The position numbers and the translations under genes are program-made. Source: Sipunculus nudus (taxonomy: Eukaryota; Annelida; Sipuncula; Golfingiida; Sipunculidae). From it: a stretch of 64,000 bases of DNA. Numbering within the stretch: position 1 is the stretch's first letter; every line of letters begins with the position of its first letter. The notes below the pieces were generated by a model. That model did no database searches. It had not been told where the DNA came from and saw only the letters and a list, made by a program, of their open reading frames with translations. The DNA lies in the NCBI GenBank assembly GCA_026874595.1, contig CM049317.1, positions 75,358,891 through 75,422,890 on the forward strand. The letters run 5' to 3'. Below are positions 46,258 to 56,629 of the stretch, piece after piece.

Positions 46258-48286
46258 TAACTCCTACTACTACTTCTACTACTACTTCAAAAATAATAGT
46301 AATAGAATGTTACCCCGTTGGGTGGGGTAGCTGTACCCTCTGACGTGCATCCGGCAACCAGCCACTTTTTGCTCATGCACACGTCACTGTGAGGAGGCGA
46401 CCTTTTGCATCCCTCTGTAAAAAAAATTAGGCTATGGGGAGTTAAGTCTCGTAACATTTGATTTTAATGTACACTTTCTGTGAAACAAAAAGATATAGAA
46501 AGTCAAGCATCAATACATTTGATTTAAATATACACTTTCTGTTAAACGAATAGATATAGAAAAGGCAAGCATCAATACATTTGATTTAAATATACACTTT
46601 CTGTTAAACGAATAGATATAGAAAAGGCAAGCATCAATACATTTGATTTAAATATACACTTTCTGTTAAACGAATAGATATAGAAAAGGCAAGCATCAAT
46701 ACATTTGATTTAAATATACACTTTCTGTTAAACGAATAGATATAGAAAAGGCAAGCATCAATACATATGATTTAAATATACACTTTCTGTTAAACGAATA
46801 GATATAGAAAAGTCAAGCATCAATACATATGATTTAAATATACACTTTCTGTTAAACGAATAAATATAGAAAAGGCAAGCATCAATACATTTGATTTAAA
46901 TATACACTTTCTGTTAAACGAATAAATATAGAAAAGTCAAGCATCAATACATTTGATTTAAAGATACACTTTCTGTTAAACGAATAAATATAGAAAAGTC
47001 AAGCATCAATACATTTGATTTAAATATACACTTTCTGTTAAACGAACAGATATAGAAAAGTCAAGCATCAATACATTTGATTTAAATACACACTTTCTGT
47101 TAAACGAACAGATATAGAAAAGTCAAGCATCAATACATTTGATTTAAATATACACTTTCTGTTAAACGAACAGATATAGAAAAGTCAAGCATCAATACAT
47201 TTGATTTAAATATACACTTTCTGTTAAACGAACAGATATAGAAAAGGCAAGCATCAATACATTTGATTTAAATATACACTTTCTGTTAAACGAATAGATA
47301 TAGAAAAGTCAAGCATCAATACATTTGATTTAAATATACACTTTCTGTTAAACGAATAGATATAGAAAAGTCAAGCATCAATACATTTGATTTAAATATA
47401 CACTTTCTGTTAAACGAATAGATATAGAAAAGTCAAGCATCAATACATTTGATTTAAATATACACTTTCTGTTAAACGAATAGATATAGAAAAGTCAAGC
47501 ATCAATACATTTTATTCAAATGTATACATTCTGTGAATCATATAGGTAGGTACATGTATATCAGAATCCGCCAGGTAGCGGCTCTCTCAGAGCGTGGACA
47601 GATTTTTGCCCATTTCTTGTGACCACCTATGGCTGGCCCTCCGTGAATCGACATATTTACAGTTGTTAGTTAATACGTGATACAGTTGGGATTCACCTAT
47701 CATGTGATCGGTTTGACCAATGAGCTATAAAATTTTAATTTTGTGCGAGACTGTATAACACCGTACAGCAGTGAGAACACTGGATGTGAAAGGGCGCCCT
47801 TGTCGTGAATATAATTACGACTACCGGAAAATCTTGAGTAAATACTAAACCTATTCACAAAGTTGCTAGGTATAATTCTTTAGGTTTATTTAATTATTTG
47901 CTGGGTACCAGATCGTCTCTGCTTAAACGGCGGAAATCTGGTCCGAACGATTCCGATAATGAACGGTCTGACTGGGTTATTGTTCAATCACCCATAATGC
48001 AAGCTTATAAATGCCCAATCCAGGTATTCAGGTTATGTTGAGTTCATGCCTTCGAAATCTCGTTAACAAATAAACCGTCAGTCTACACTAAAGGCGTCTT
48101 CATCTTATTTTCTACATTCACACACACACACACACATTATATATATATATACATACATACACGGTCTGAGAAAAACTACTAAAAGCTCAATAATAATTGC
48201 AGATACGTACTCTTTTTCTTTCCGGACACCACCAAAAGTAACGTCATCAAGGTACTTAGGAATCTGAAGATCTTCATGGTGTACAT
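35737..48286 (-). CDS. Secreted serine-protease homologue (catalytically dead) with two N-terminal Cys/Trp repeats, 11 exons
   Basis: Eleven minus-strand exons join in frame (48286-48211, 46414-46314, 45837-45687, 44707-44595, 42025-41902, 41213-41140, 40677-40589, 38282-38151, 36852-36710, 36436-36291, 35910-35737) to give 440 residues. Order: signal peptide (1-22); two tandem ~75-80-residue modules (28-109, 112-189) with C-x-K-x-W-x3-GC-x3-GTA-[ST]-P and a closing YV-x2-C-x-G; then a trypsin-fold domain from C190. IIGG (198-201) replaces IVGG and follows Phe, not Arg/Lys, so trypsin-type activation is unlikely. Catalytic His is Gln239, catalytic Asp is kept (Asp291), catalytic Ser is Ala386 in HDAGS where GDSGG is expected. 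The Cys42-Cys58 pair is also absent. An extracellular pseudoprotease; partner unknown. Confidence 0.92.
36291..36436 (-). CDS. Protease homologue exon 10
   Basis: Acceptor TTTCCACAG, donor GTAAGT; phase 1 in, 0 out. Encodes LQDLEVELIDDNACL, a GGVQC Cys and GRPC just before the active-site Ser position. Confidence 0.93.
36710..36852 (-). CDS. Protease homologue exon 9, catalytic Asp
   Basis: Acceptor CTCATTCAG, donor GTAAGA; phase 2 in, 1 out. Encodes HDVALLELDQNV (Asp retained), IKPICLPQPG and DCHVAGWG. Confidence 0.95.
36853..38150 (-). other. Intron 8 of the protease homologue, no recognised feature
   Basis: AT-rich, with no repeat or coding segment that I can support. Confidence 0.55.
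38151..38282 (-). CDS. Protease homologue exon 8
   Basis: Acceptor TGTTTCAG, donor GTCAGT; phase 2 in and out. Encodes DDPASLTVHFGVADISQGG and the H-x2-F-D segment leading to the Asp exon. Confidence 0.9.
39302..39345. repeat. (AT)n microsatellite
   Basis: Alternating A/T within the intron 7 element. Confidence 0.95.
39489..39650 (-). repeat. tRNA-derived repeat, copy 1
   Basis: Minus strand carries B box GGTTCGAATCC (39535-39545) and an A-box-like GCGGTTGGTAC. It starts TTGTTACGAAGACAAA beside an (AT)n tract. A diverged copy lies about 275 bp downstream. Confidence 0.6.
39765..39915 (-). repeat. tRNA-derived repeat, copy 2
   Basis: Second copy, again headed TTGTTACGAAGACAAA, with a mutated B box (GGTTCCAATCC). 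About 85-90% like copy 1 by eye, and it ends at another (AT)n tract. Confidence 0.6.
39917..39976. repeat. (AT)n microsatellite, ~30 units
   Basis: Pure alternating A/T. Confidence 0.96.
40589..40677 (-). CDS. Protease homologue exon 7, His-to-Gln active-site exon
   Basis: Acceptor CTTTTCAG, donor GTAAGC; phase 0 in, 2 out. Encodes VLSPRWVLTSAQGLTG where active enzymes read WVLTAAHC; both His and the following Cys are lost. Confidence 0.92.
41140..41213 (-). CDS. Protease homologue exon 6, start of trypsin fold
   Basis: Acceptor CTTTTCAG, donor GTTGGT; phase 1 in, 0 out. Encodes CGSVNANFIIGGNDVNDITG, the pro-region Cys and the IVGG-equivalent. Confidence 0.9.
41902..42025 (-). CDS. Protease homologue exon 5, repeat 2 second half
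   Basis: Acceptor TTTTTTTAG, donor GTAGAG; phase 0 in, 1 out. Encodes YWNSMTVADVESTMGMYKEK and closes YVDMCYG. Confidence 0.88.
42026..44594 (-). other. Intron 4 of the protease homologue, no recognised feature
   Basis: 2.6 kb between repeat-2 exons; no exon or repeat recognised. Confidence 0.5.
44595..44707 (-). CDS. Protease homologue exon 4, repeat 2 first half
   Basis: Acceptor AATAAACAG, donor GTAAGT; phase 1 in, 0 out. Encodes RECLLKLWMESGCFVTGTA. Confidence 0.88.
44762..45235. mobile_element. hAT-like MITE with perfect 8-bp target duplication
   Basis: The left end CAGTGGCGTCAAT and the right end ATTGACGCCCCTG are inverted copies (12 of 13). TCAATAAC flanks both sides (44754-44761 and 45236-45243), an 8-bp TSD as expected for hAT transposons. 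474 bp, non-coding, with G-runs inside both ends and an (AT)n tract. Inserted in intron 3 of the protease homologue, about 50 bp upstream of exon 4. Confidence 0.85.
45687..45837 (-). CDS. Protease homologue exon 3, repeat 1 second half
   Basis: Acceptor GTGGCAG, donor GTCAGT; phase 0 in, 1 out. Encodes TWRNMNMPAMKENMRMN, a Met/Arg-rich stretch, and closes EYVTLCNG, parallel to exon 5. Confidence 0.87.
46193..46259. repeat. (AAT)n(ATT)n palindromic microsatellite
   Basis: About 11 AAT units run directly into about 10 ATT units, a near-perfect inverted repeat able to form a hairpin. Lies about 55 bp past exon 2 of the protease homologue. Confidence 0.93.
46314..46414 (-). CDS. Protease homologue exon 2, repeat 1 first half
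   Basis: Acceptor TTTTACAG, donor GTAACA; phase 1 in, 0 out. Encodes DVCMSKKWLVAGCTSEGTA, the same pattern as exon 4. Confidence 0.85.
46443..47545. repeat. 62-bp minisatellite, ~17.5 copies
   Basis: CAAGCATCAATACAT recurs exactly every 62 bp from 46504 to 47496 (17 occurrences), with degenerate half-units at both edges. Variants (GTCAAG/GGCAAG; GAATAGA/GAATAAA/GAACAGA) occur in blocks. It lies in intron 1, starting about 30 bp from the exon 2 acceptor. 62 is not a multiple of 3 and no frame stays open, so it is non-coding. Confidence 0.97.
47555..48116. mobile_element. Possible LTR-like sequence, intron 1 of the protease homologue
   Basis: TG...CA-bounded stretch with TATAAAT (48006-48012) followed about 60 bp later by AATAAA (48069-48074), an LTR-like promoter plus poly(A) layout on the plus strand. 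No target duplication found and no partner LTR, so this is only a suggestion. Confidence 0.25.
48211..48286 (-). CDS. Protease homologue exon 1, signal peptide
   Basis: Two in-frame ATGs (48286 and 48277). The second opens MKIFRFLSTLMTLLLVVSG, a classic signal peptide followed by a lysine run. Donor GTACGT, phase 1. Confidence 0.88.
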
Positions 48287-48317
48287 GTGTAGTGAATATG
48301 TGATACGGCTGTATATA

Positions 48318-48322
<5 letters not shown>

Positions 48323-48384
<62 letters not shown>
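48323..48384. repeat. (AT)n microsatellite, ~30 units
   Basis: Alternating A/T starting about 35 bp upstream of the protease homologue start codon. Confidence 0.96.
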
Positions 48385-48390
<6 letters not shown>

Positions 48391-48949
48391 CTCGTTTAAC
48401 CCTAGGTCAAGGATTTCTCTTTGAAGCGTGAATAACTTGAACTATTTGCCCGGGCCTGCTAAAAATCACTGGTTAAAAGCAAGGATATATTTTTTCATCA
48501 GCAGCCTTCTCAACAAGCTGACTTTGCGAAATTGAAGTTTCTTTTTGCGTCAAAATGGTGACCTGTAGCATTCTTGTGAATCTGCTATGAGATCACGTGA
48601 CCTTTTCATTGGTTTCACTCCCTACCCCCTTAACCAACACCCCCTCCCCCTCTCTTGGTGTCATCTGTCTCTCTTTGTCATCTACATGTACACCTCCGCC
48701 CCCAACACCCACAGACCCCCCCTCCCCCGGTGTCATCTGTCTCTCTTCGTCATCTACATGAAGTTTTGAAAATGGTATATCCTTTGCCTCTCATGAGGTC
48801 TATTTGTTTCGGGCGTTATACCATGCACACAAATGGTTTTCAGTAAAATTAAAATTCCCAGTAACGGATATGAAGTTTTATTCAGATTTGAAAAAGACTA
48901 TACATGTATTAGGTATTAATTTTATCAAATTATTCTACTCATGATGCTG

Positions 48950-48998
<49 letters not shown>

Positions 48999-49298
48999 AA
49001 TATTAACATCATATTTTGTGGTGCAGCTTGTGAAAAATAATAAGAAACTGGTGAAAATACTGCCCTGAAAATGCATATTTTTTATTTTTTTCAAAAATTT
49101 TCAATCTGTGAAAGGGGAACCCCCTTTCCCACACCCCGCTCCCTTTTGGGCGCTAACATTTGCAGAATATGTCCCACATTAAAAAAAAAATATATATATT
49201 GCATCCACCACCATCTTTCAAATTCCTAAATATTAATTTGCCCTCCCCCCCCAATTTTTGATCTGCTTCCTTCGCCTCTCAAACGTAAAGTGTGCAGA
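48385..49298. other. Intergenic, no gene recognised
   Basis: Contains a short imperfect tandem duplication (GTGTCATCTGTCTCTCTT twice near 48658 and 48730), an (AT)n tract (48956-48995) and C-rich runs. Confidence 0.55.
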
Positions 49299-50008
49299 TA
49301 ACCTGTATTTAGAAATTCACTATAACATGTTTTGCTGAGAGTTTAATATGAACGGATCTCAAGGATATTAAAAAAAAAAGGCTTATTTCATAGTCATAAT
49401 ATAAAAGGAAAAAGGTCAACCATATTATGGCCACGGGGTGAAAATATATATTCCTTGTATTTTAGTATCTGTTTTGAGATTTAAATAAGTAAAGGATAAA
49501 AAAACTAAAGATTAACTCGGTTTAGAAAAGTCTTGAAACAGGGGACACTATATAACGATCACGATTGTTTGAATGTTTGAATGTTAACCATACATTTAAA
49601 AGTCCAAATACTGGGTGCTTTATTCCCATTTTAAGTGAACTTGCTCTGAGTCCACTTATGCGACCTCTATACACTTATCATTGCTGAAACAAATGTGTCC
49701 TAGCATTGAGCTAAACCGGAGCCCTGTTTCGGCAATTACTATAGACAGCTGTAAAACAAGACGTTCACCAATAAAGGTGTTGGTCAGGGTATGCCAGGGG
49801 TGTTTTGTTTTTAGAAATATACTTTGATCAAATAATGATCAAATTTTTCCGTAACAATTGTATTGGTATACGCTGACTGATGCACACTTAATGTATTATT
49901 TAATAAAATGTTGTAACAAAATCTGTAACTAAAATGGCATTTTAGATGTGTTCGGATCATATGGACATATAATCCTTTATCATACGGACATATAGTCCTT
50001 CACATATA

Positions 50009-50010
<2 letters not shown>

Positions 50011-50095
<85 letters not shown>
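50011..50095. repeat. (AT)n(GA)n compound microsatellite
   Basis: About 20 AT units followed by about 20 GA units; the unit 2 counterpart at 55947-56011 has a shorter GA part. Confidence 0.95.
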
Positions 50096-50098
<3 letters not shown>

Positions 50099-50678
50099 TA
50101 TCATATGAACATACGTTTTTCTATCATATATCAACACAATCCTTTATCATATGGATATAGTGCTTTATCATATGGCGATATAGTCATTTATCATATGGAT
50201 AATTAGTCCTTTGCCATATGGACATATATTCCTCCATCATATGGACATATAACCCGATGGACAAATTGAAAGCATCATCTTGAACCGTTTGACCTCTTCT
50301 TGCAATGTTGCTTGTGTAACAAACTTGCCGCGTCAAATACCGGGTAGAACAAAAGGTCGGGGCCTTGGTTCAGAGTGACAAACTGCTTTCTGTCTTACCA
50401 AACAAACGAGGTTCCCTACAGATGACGCTGCGATAGCCCCTTATTATGTATGAAATCAAGACCAGAAATGTGGATATTCGCGTGAGTGTGTGTGTGTGTG
50501 GGGGGGGGGGGGGCCACAGTGGATTTCTGTGACAAAGGTCAGGTGAGGTATAGCAATATGACTTTAGCATAATATCATATCAAGAAACCTTAATGTATCA
50601 TAAACTGTATATTTTTGCAATCCTTTTTCTAATTTAATCCTGTGGCACTTATAAGGCATACACATTCAGCACAATACA

Positions 50679-50727
<49 letters not shown>

Positions 50728-51346
50728 TATATATATATTGCGGTATGTTTTATAATATACTAAGCAAAAAGCGGATGAAGCTTTTGGACTAAGGATTCAG
50801 AATGTAGTTGCCTTTGGATTATTTATCCTGAGGGTTAAATGTCCGGGGGGGGGGGACAAAAGTCTTCGGGTGAAATTCCAGAGAGGGGATACAAATCAGC
50901 GTGGAAGTTGCAAGGGCCATTTGTATGACTCTGGTTTGTGAGACGTCTGATTTATCAACTTTATAAGGCTTTGGTATTTTATCTTCTGGAACTAAACAAA
51001 TAAATATTTAATTTGAAATATGGACTTTTACTTTCTTCATCTAAGAGAATGAGAGTATCTGTTTTTTTCACTGAACAGCACGGGACGTGGTAAAGACGTA
51101 CTGCCCTATAATATAACGCATGTTCATGCCATAGGCCACATTTGTAACGAGTCCGTATATCCACGAACAGGCGGGACAGACTTTAGCGCACTACGCATAC
51201 CAATAACCTTTTCATTTCGAGGCTTTAGCAAGGAGTTTCTGGAATCAAGCAGTGGTGTATGGACATTCGTTATGTTCCAATTGTTATTATTGCTTTACAC
51301 AAAACAAATCTTAATTGAGTTTAATTTTATTGTCTTTATATCATTT

Positions 51347-51414
<68 letters not shown>

Positions 51415-51747
51415 CGGATACATTTATGCAGCGTAAATAGATATTACCAGGAGCATTTTCGAAATTATTAATTTTATTATCATTTATTTAACCAAGTTTA
51501 TATTTAACTGTGTTCAATAAACATATGATGTAGTATACGGGAATAGCTTATAAAGAACTTTCCTTATCGAGTACCTATCAACGCGAAGTACGCAAAACAG
51601 TGCTACACATAAAGACTATATACGCATTCATACTTCAGATTCGCAGTTTGGAATTGGTGCCATAAACTAGATTACTGATATACAAATTCTACATACACAC
51701 AATCGATTTAAGGAATATTTATTATACAGCCTGTATATATACAGTAT

Positions 51748-53143
51748 AGCGCCGTTTTTCCGAAAGCCAAATTTCCGAGAATTTCCTTTTACTGAAATTT
51801 AAATTGGAGAACCGAAAATGTATTTGTATTTACGAAATATTTTTCATGCTTGTAAACACATCAAATGAATTTTTTTTTGTAAATATGATTCATAAGGGCC
51901 TGCAGTCAGGGTGTTGACCTTAATTAGGGGCCTTATTAGTTCTTGGCCGATCTTGTCACCGGGCAAAGGTATGAAAACTAAAGCTAGTACCGCAATTATA
52001 GGATCCCTATACCCCAGAAATAGGCTGAGCAGTTTATGCAAGAGCACTTGTGTGTTATCAACTACATGTATATCTCGTTTGTACTTAAGCAAGCAGAGTT
52101 CGTCGGCCTGGGCTAGAATGTCAGGTCAAACAACTGAATAGTGTGGACATTGTCATAATCCTTGTAACTGATCCACACTGGAAACAGCAACATGAGGAAC
52201 AGCTCCATTCACACCTGACGAAGGGGGCCGAGCACCCGAAAGCTTGTGTAAAGGAAACTACACAAAGCTAGTCTTTTAAAAAGGTGTCAACCAATTACAT
52301 TACTTTTTGTAAATAACAGACTAGCACGGTAATTTAAAACTTTACAGTGTGGACATTGGTTAAGTATCATTCATTCATCGCTTGTGCTCGGACAGGTTTA
52401 GGCGCGAGGACAAAACAAAGCAGCGGGCCTGGCCAAACAAATGAGCAGTCCATTCCCAAGAGCATTTGTGTCATTTGCTTAAACTCGATGTGATTCAGCC
52501 TATTCTTCATTTCGCATTTACTGTAAAGAAGAATATTACTCAGGCACGATCGTTTTGCTGTCATTTGTCAAAGGAATGGGGTCAAAGAAGAAAAAAAAAA
52601 CAGCGGCATTATGCTTTTAAAACAAGCTTACACTCCTTGAGTGGCTCCACCTTGGTGACACATCTGCCATCATCAAGATGTTAAAAAGAAAAATCTCATA
52701 AAACGAAGTCAGGAAGTTAAATCTGCGACGTGGGCTAGGGTATTCAACAAGTTGTAACCTGCGTTAGATTTGAACAAAAAAAATGTATTCCCTTGTCTTT
52801 CACTCGTTTTGCGTTTACCGCCTTGGCGCCGCCTGTGGGAAGTTAAAGAAACTAACCGAGTTTCACCAATGGCGATGTCATTTGACCCTTCCTCCAGTGA
52901 ATTCATTGTAAAAAAGGCACGCACGTATCCTTAAAACAGGTAAGACTGATCTTTACCAATAAAGCTCTGAAAATAAATGCTATGATTTAGAAAAGAAACA
53001 CGTTGTTTCCTCAGTAAAATGGCGATAAATTAGGCCTAATCATTACCTGTCGTACGAATTTGCCGCTTGACCCCTGAGTAGTTTTCCGAAAATTCGTTTA
53101 CCGAAAGAAAAGCAATCCCCGACAGTATAAGAAAAACGGCGCT
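51748..53143. mobile_element. Inverted-repeat element with AGCGCCGTTTTTC ends
   Basis: AGCGCCGTTTTTC at the left and GAAAAACGGCGCT at the right are perfect 13-bp inverted repeats about 1.4 kb apart. The interior includes CCTGACGAAGGGGGCCGAGC. No transposase recognised. In unit 2 only the left half survives (from about 57629). Confidence 0.55.
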
Positions 53144-53356
53144 TTAATGTTTATATATATATGTATGTGTGTGTGTGTGTGTTTTATCAAAATAACATAT
53201 ATATATATATGTTTTTTAAGATATATATAGAGAGATTATTCACCGCGACATGCCTGAAGATATGTTTGCAAAGCGGTTGGGCCATGTTACGTGTGTTAAG
53301 CCTTCTGGATTATTTTACATCTACACATACACATAGAGACACATATAAACTATTAA

Positions 53357-54174
53357 CAGTGGCCGATCCAGAGCGGGGCGCCCGCGTCGCGCGCCCCCCG
53401 GTTGAGCTTAAACATCTCTAATTTTATCTATTTCTTTTCCGATTTATTCCTTATTTATTTTCATTTGACACATTTCCTTTTAATTCCCTATAAAAAACAT
53501 TTTTAGATTATCCACATAGTATAACTTTCCTATTCACAAGTTGAGGATTTTAATTTACAGATTTGCCATTGAATCCATATTATAAGGTAGCATTCAAATA
53601 TTTCTATACCGAGCTTTTCTGTTATTACACTCTGCTGGGTCATGACACCGAGGACCCCGGAATAGCATTCGCCTGTGAGTGAAGGACAGCCTTCCGGTTA
53701 GCCCAAGGAAAGGCCGGTAAAAAAATAAATAGGGCTTGAACATTTTAACAATCATTTTATCACGAGAATTACTTTTGAAAGATGATGATATTTTGCAATT
53801 TATAAACATAGAATGTTGAAGTCAATGGCGAAATTGCACATCTATGTTTATGAATTGCAAAATATCATCTTTAAAAAGTAATTCTCGTGCAAAAATAATT
53901 GTTAAAAGTATTGAAGTAGAATGTTGATGTCTACTTTCCAGTTAATATCCTTATTTTGAGGAATTATAAATATGAAAGCCGGTCACATGTTAATATACCC
54001 TAACAGAAAATCCTCATCCTTTGTGAGACAGGTACCACAAAATGTCCTCTTTACATTGCACATTAAAAAAAAACCCAAAATTTCCCCGATACCCTCCCCC
54101 ATATACCTGTAATTAACTTTAAGGGATACATGGTGAAAATAGATGAAATAAAAAATAAATATTTCTAATTTATT

Positions 54175-54234
<60 letters not shown>

Positions 54235-54334
54235 ATTTTCATAACAAATTTTAAAAACTTCCATTTAATAATACCCATCAGCCACCACCAAATATTAGCG
54301 CCCCCCTGTTCCCGAATTTCTGGATCCGCCACTG
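53357..54334. mobile_element. MITE with CAGTGGCSGATCCAGA ends and internal foldback
   Basis: The left end CAGTGGCCGATCCAGA and the right end TCTGGATCCGCCACTG match inverted at 15 of 16 positions; ATTAA flanks both sides. Inside, arms at about 53741-53812 and 53838-53915 form a ~70-bp imperfect hairpin. Non-coding, 978 bp. Only the right end remains in unit 2 (to about 58629). Confidence 0.7.
54177..54232. repeat. (AT)n microsatellite
   Basis: Lies inside the MITE and marks the right breakpoint of the block missing from unit 2. Confidence 0.94.
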
Positions 54335-54749
54335 ATTAATGTTATAAAATTATCAATAAAGCCAGCATTTGAAGAAAGTGTGATATACTGTCACAGTTTA
54401 TAATTCCATGATACACTTTTGATTCTCATGTGGAACTTGGATTGCTGTAAAACTTCAGATTTCCTAAACCTAGGTCATTCCCTAGTGTACATATCAGTAA
54501 ACTTGCCTAGCACATAGGATACAAATGTCCACATTTAATTAAAATCCCTGGTGCTGTGATATTATTGTGCAGTATATGTACAGTATACTATAGTATTATA
54601 TAAGTATAATATAGTTTCTGTGTAGATTCTTTTTTTAAGGAGCGAAGAAGAAATTTTTTTATTGATGACTCATACACAGTTTTGTTTTATCCCCTGTCTC
54701 CAAGGAAAGATGTTATTTTAGCACGATGCTTGTTAAATTACCCACAGTT

Positions 54750-54805
<56 letters not shown>

Positions 54806-54939
54806 GCTGAAGTGTCTAATTTTTAATCTAAGCATGTACATGCATGTGCAGGTTTCCATTTCGATTTGGGGCTACATGACAGGCTTGTAGCAGTCGCTTT
54901 CCATCATTTATAATTTTATATCCTGGTGTCACTCAGGCT

Positions 54940-55215
54940 CAGTGTCTACCGCACCTACGGTGCCTGGCCCTATTACTAGGTCATAACACCGAGGAACCCC
55001 AAAAGACGCACCAGTATGTGAATGATGTGACAGCTGTGGGACCAAGCCTTCCAATCCAGCCTGCAGAGCCCTCGCCCGAGGTTGGACCGAACGAAAAAAA
55101 ACCTCCCCCTCCTCAGCTAGGATTTGAACTCCCGACCTTCCCTGGCTTAGAGTCCTTTGCTCTACCCCTGCACCTCAGAAACCGTTTCAACAAAAATTTT
55201 AATGGGAGTGACTAC
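54940..55215 (-). repeat. tRNA-derived SINE-like repeat, unit 1
   Basis: Minus strand shows an A-box-like GGGGTAGAGCAAAGG (55154-55168) and a B-box-like GAGTTCAAATCC (55120-55131). The body runs to CTAGGTCATAACACCGAGGA. A related body fragment occurs near 53634. Confidence 0.6.
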
Positions 55216-55936
55216 TCGCTCACCTAACCTGTATTTAGAAATTCACTATAACATGTTTTGCTGAGAGTTTAATATGAACGGATCTCAAGGATATTTAAAA
55301 AAAAAACAAAAAAAGGCTTATTTCATAGTCATAATATAAAAGGAAAAAGGTCAACCATATTATGGCCACGGGGTGAAAATATATATTCCTTGTATTTTAG
55401 TATCTGTTTTGAGATTTAAATAAGTAAAGGATAAAAAAACTAAAGATTAACTCGGTTTAGAAAAGTCTTGAAACAGGGGACACTATATAACGAACACGAT
55501 TGTTTGAATGTTAACCATACATTTAAAAGTCCAAATACTGGGTGCTTTATTCCCATTTTAAGTGAACTTGCTCTGAGTCCACTTATGCGACCTCTATACA
55601 CTTATCATTGCTGAAACAAATGTGTCCTAGCATTGAGCTAAACCAGAGCCCTGTTTCGGCAATTACAATAGACAGCAGTAAAACAAGACGTTCACCAATA
55701 AAGGTGTTGGTCAGGGTATGCCAGGGGTGTTTTGTTTTTAGAAATATACTTTGATCAAATAATGATCAAATTTTTCCGTAACAATTGTATTGGTATACGC
55801 TGACTGATGCACACTTAATGTATTATTTAATAAAATGTTGTAACAAAATCTGTAACTAAAATGGCATTTTAGATGTGTTCGGATCATAAGGACATATAAT
55901 CCTTTATCATACGGACATATAATCCTTCACATATAG

Positions 55937-56012
<76 letters not shown>

Positions 56013-56590
56013 CTCTATCATATGAACATACAATTTTTTATCATATAGCAACACAATCCTTTATCATATGGATATAGTGCTTTATCATATGGAGATATAG
56101 TCATTTATCATATGGATAATTAGTCCTTTGCCATATGGACATATATTCCTCCATCATATGGACATATAACCCGATGGACAAATTGAAAGCATCATCTTGA
56201 ACCGTTTGACCTCTTCTTGCAATGTTGGTTGTGTAACAAACTTGCCGCGTCAAATACCGGGTAGAACAAAAGGTCGGGGGCCTTGGTTCAGAGTGACAAA
56301 CTGCTTTCTGTCTTACCAAACAAACGAGGTTCCCTACTGATGACGCTGCAATAGCCCCTTATTATGTATGAAATCAAGACCAGAAATGTGGATATTCGGG
56401 TGAGTGTGTGTGTGTGGGGGGGGGGGGGGCACAGTGGATTTCCGTGACAAAGGTCAGGTGAGGTATAGCAATATGACTTTAGCATAATATTATATCAAGA
56501 AACCTTTATGTATCAATAACTGTATATTTTTGCAATCCTTTTTCTAATTTAATCCTGTGGCACTTATAAGGCATACACATTCAGCACACT

Positions 56591-56629
<39 letters not shown>

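Larger units (their letters stand above)
49299..55224. repeat. Large tandem duplication, unit 1 (~5.9 kb)
   Basis: Starts TAACCTGTATTTAGAAATTC and repeats from 55225 with only scattered differences and microsatellite length changes. Unit 1 holds about 1.6 kb (about 52626-54218) absent from unit 2. No gene recognised in either unit. Confidence 0.95.

Noticed and set aside
46443-47545. Possible CRISPR array (regular 62-bp repeats)
   Set aside because: The whole 62-bp unit repeats with no unique spacers, in a eukaryotic intron. It is a minisatellite.
51844-52141. ORFs of 76-82 codons on both strands, repeated at 57684-58109
   Set aside because: They lie inside the AGCGCC inverted-repeat element, are open on both strands over the same bases, and match no family I recognise.
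55018-55227. 69-codon proline-rich ORF (and copy at 59302-59526)
   Set aside because: It runs antisense through a tRNA-derived repeat, so the apparent protein is repeat-encoded.
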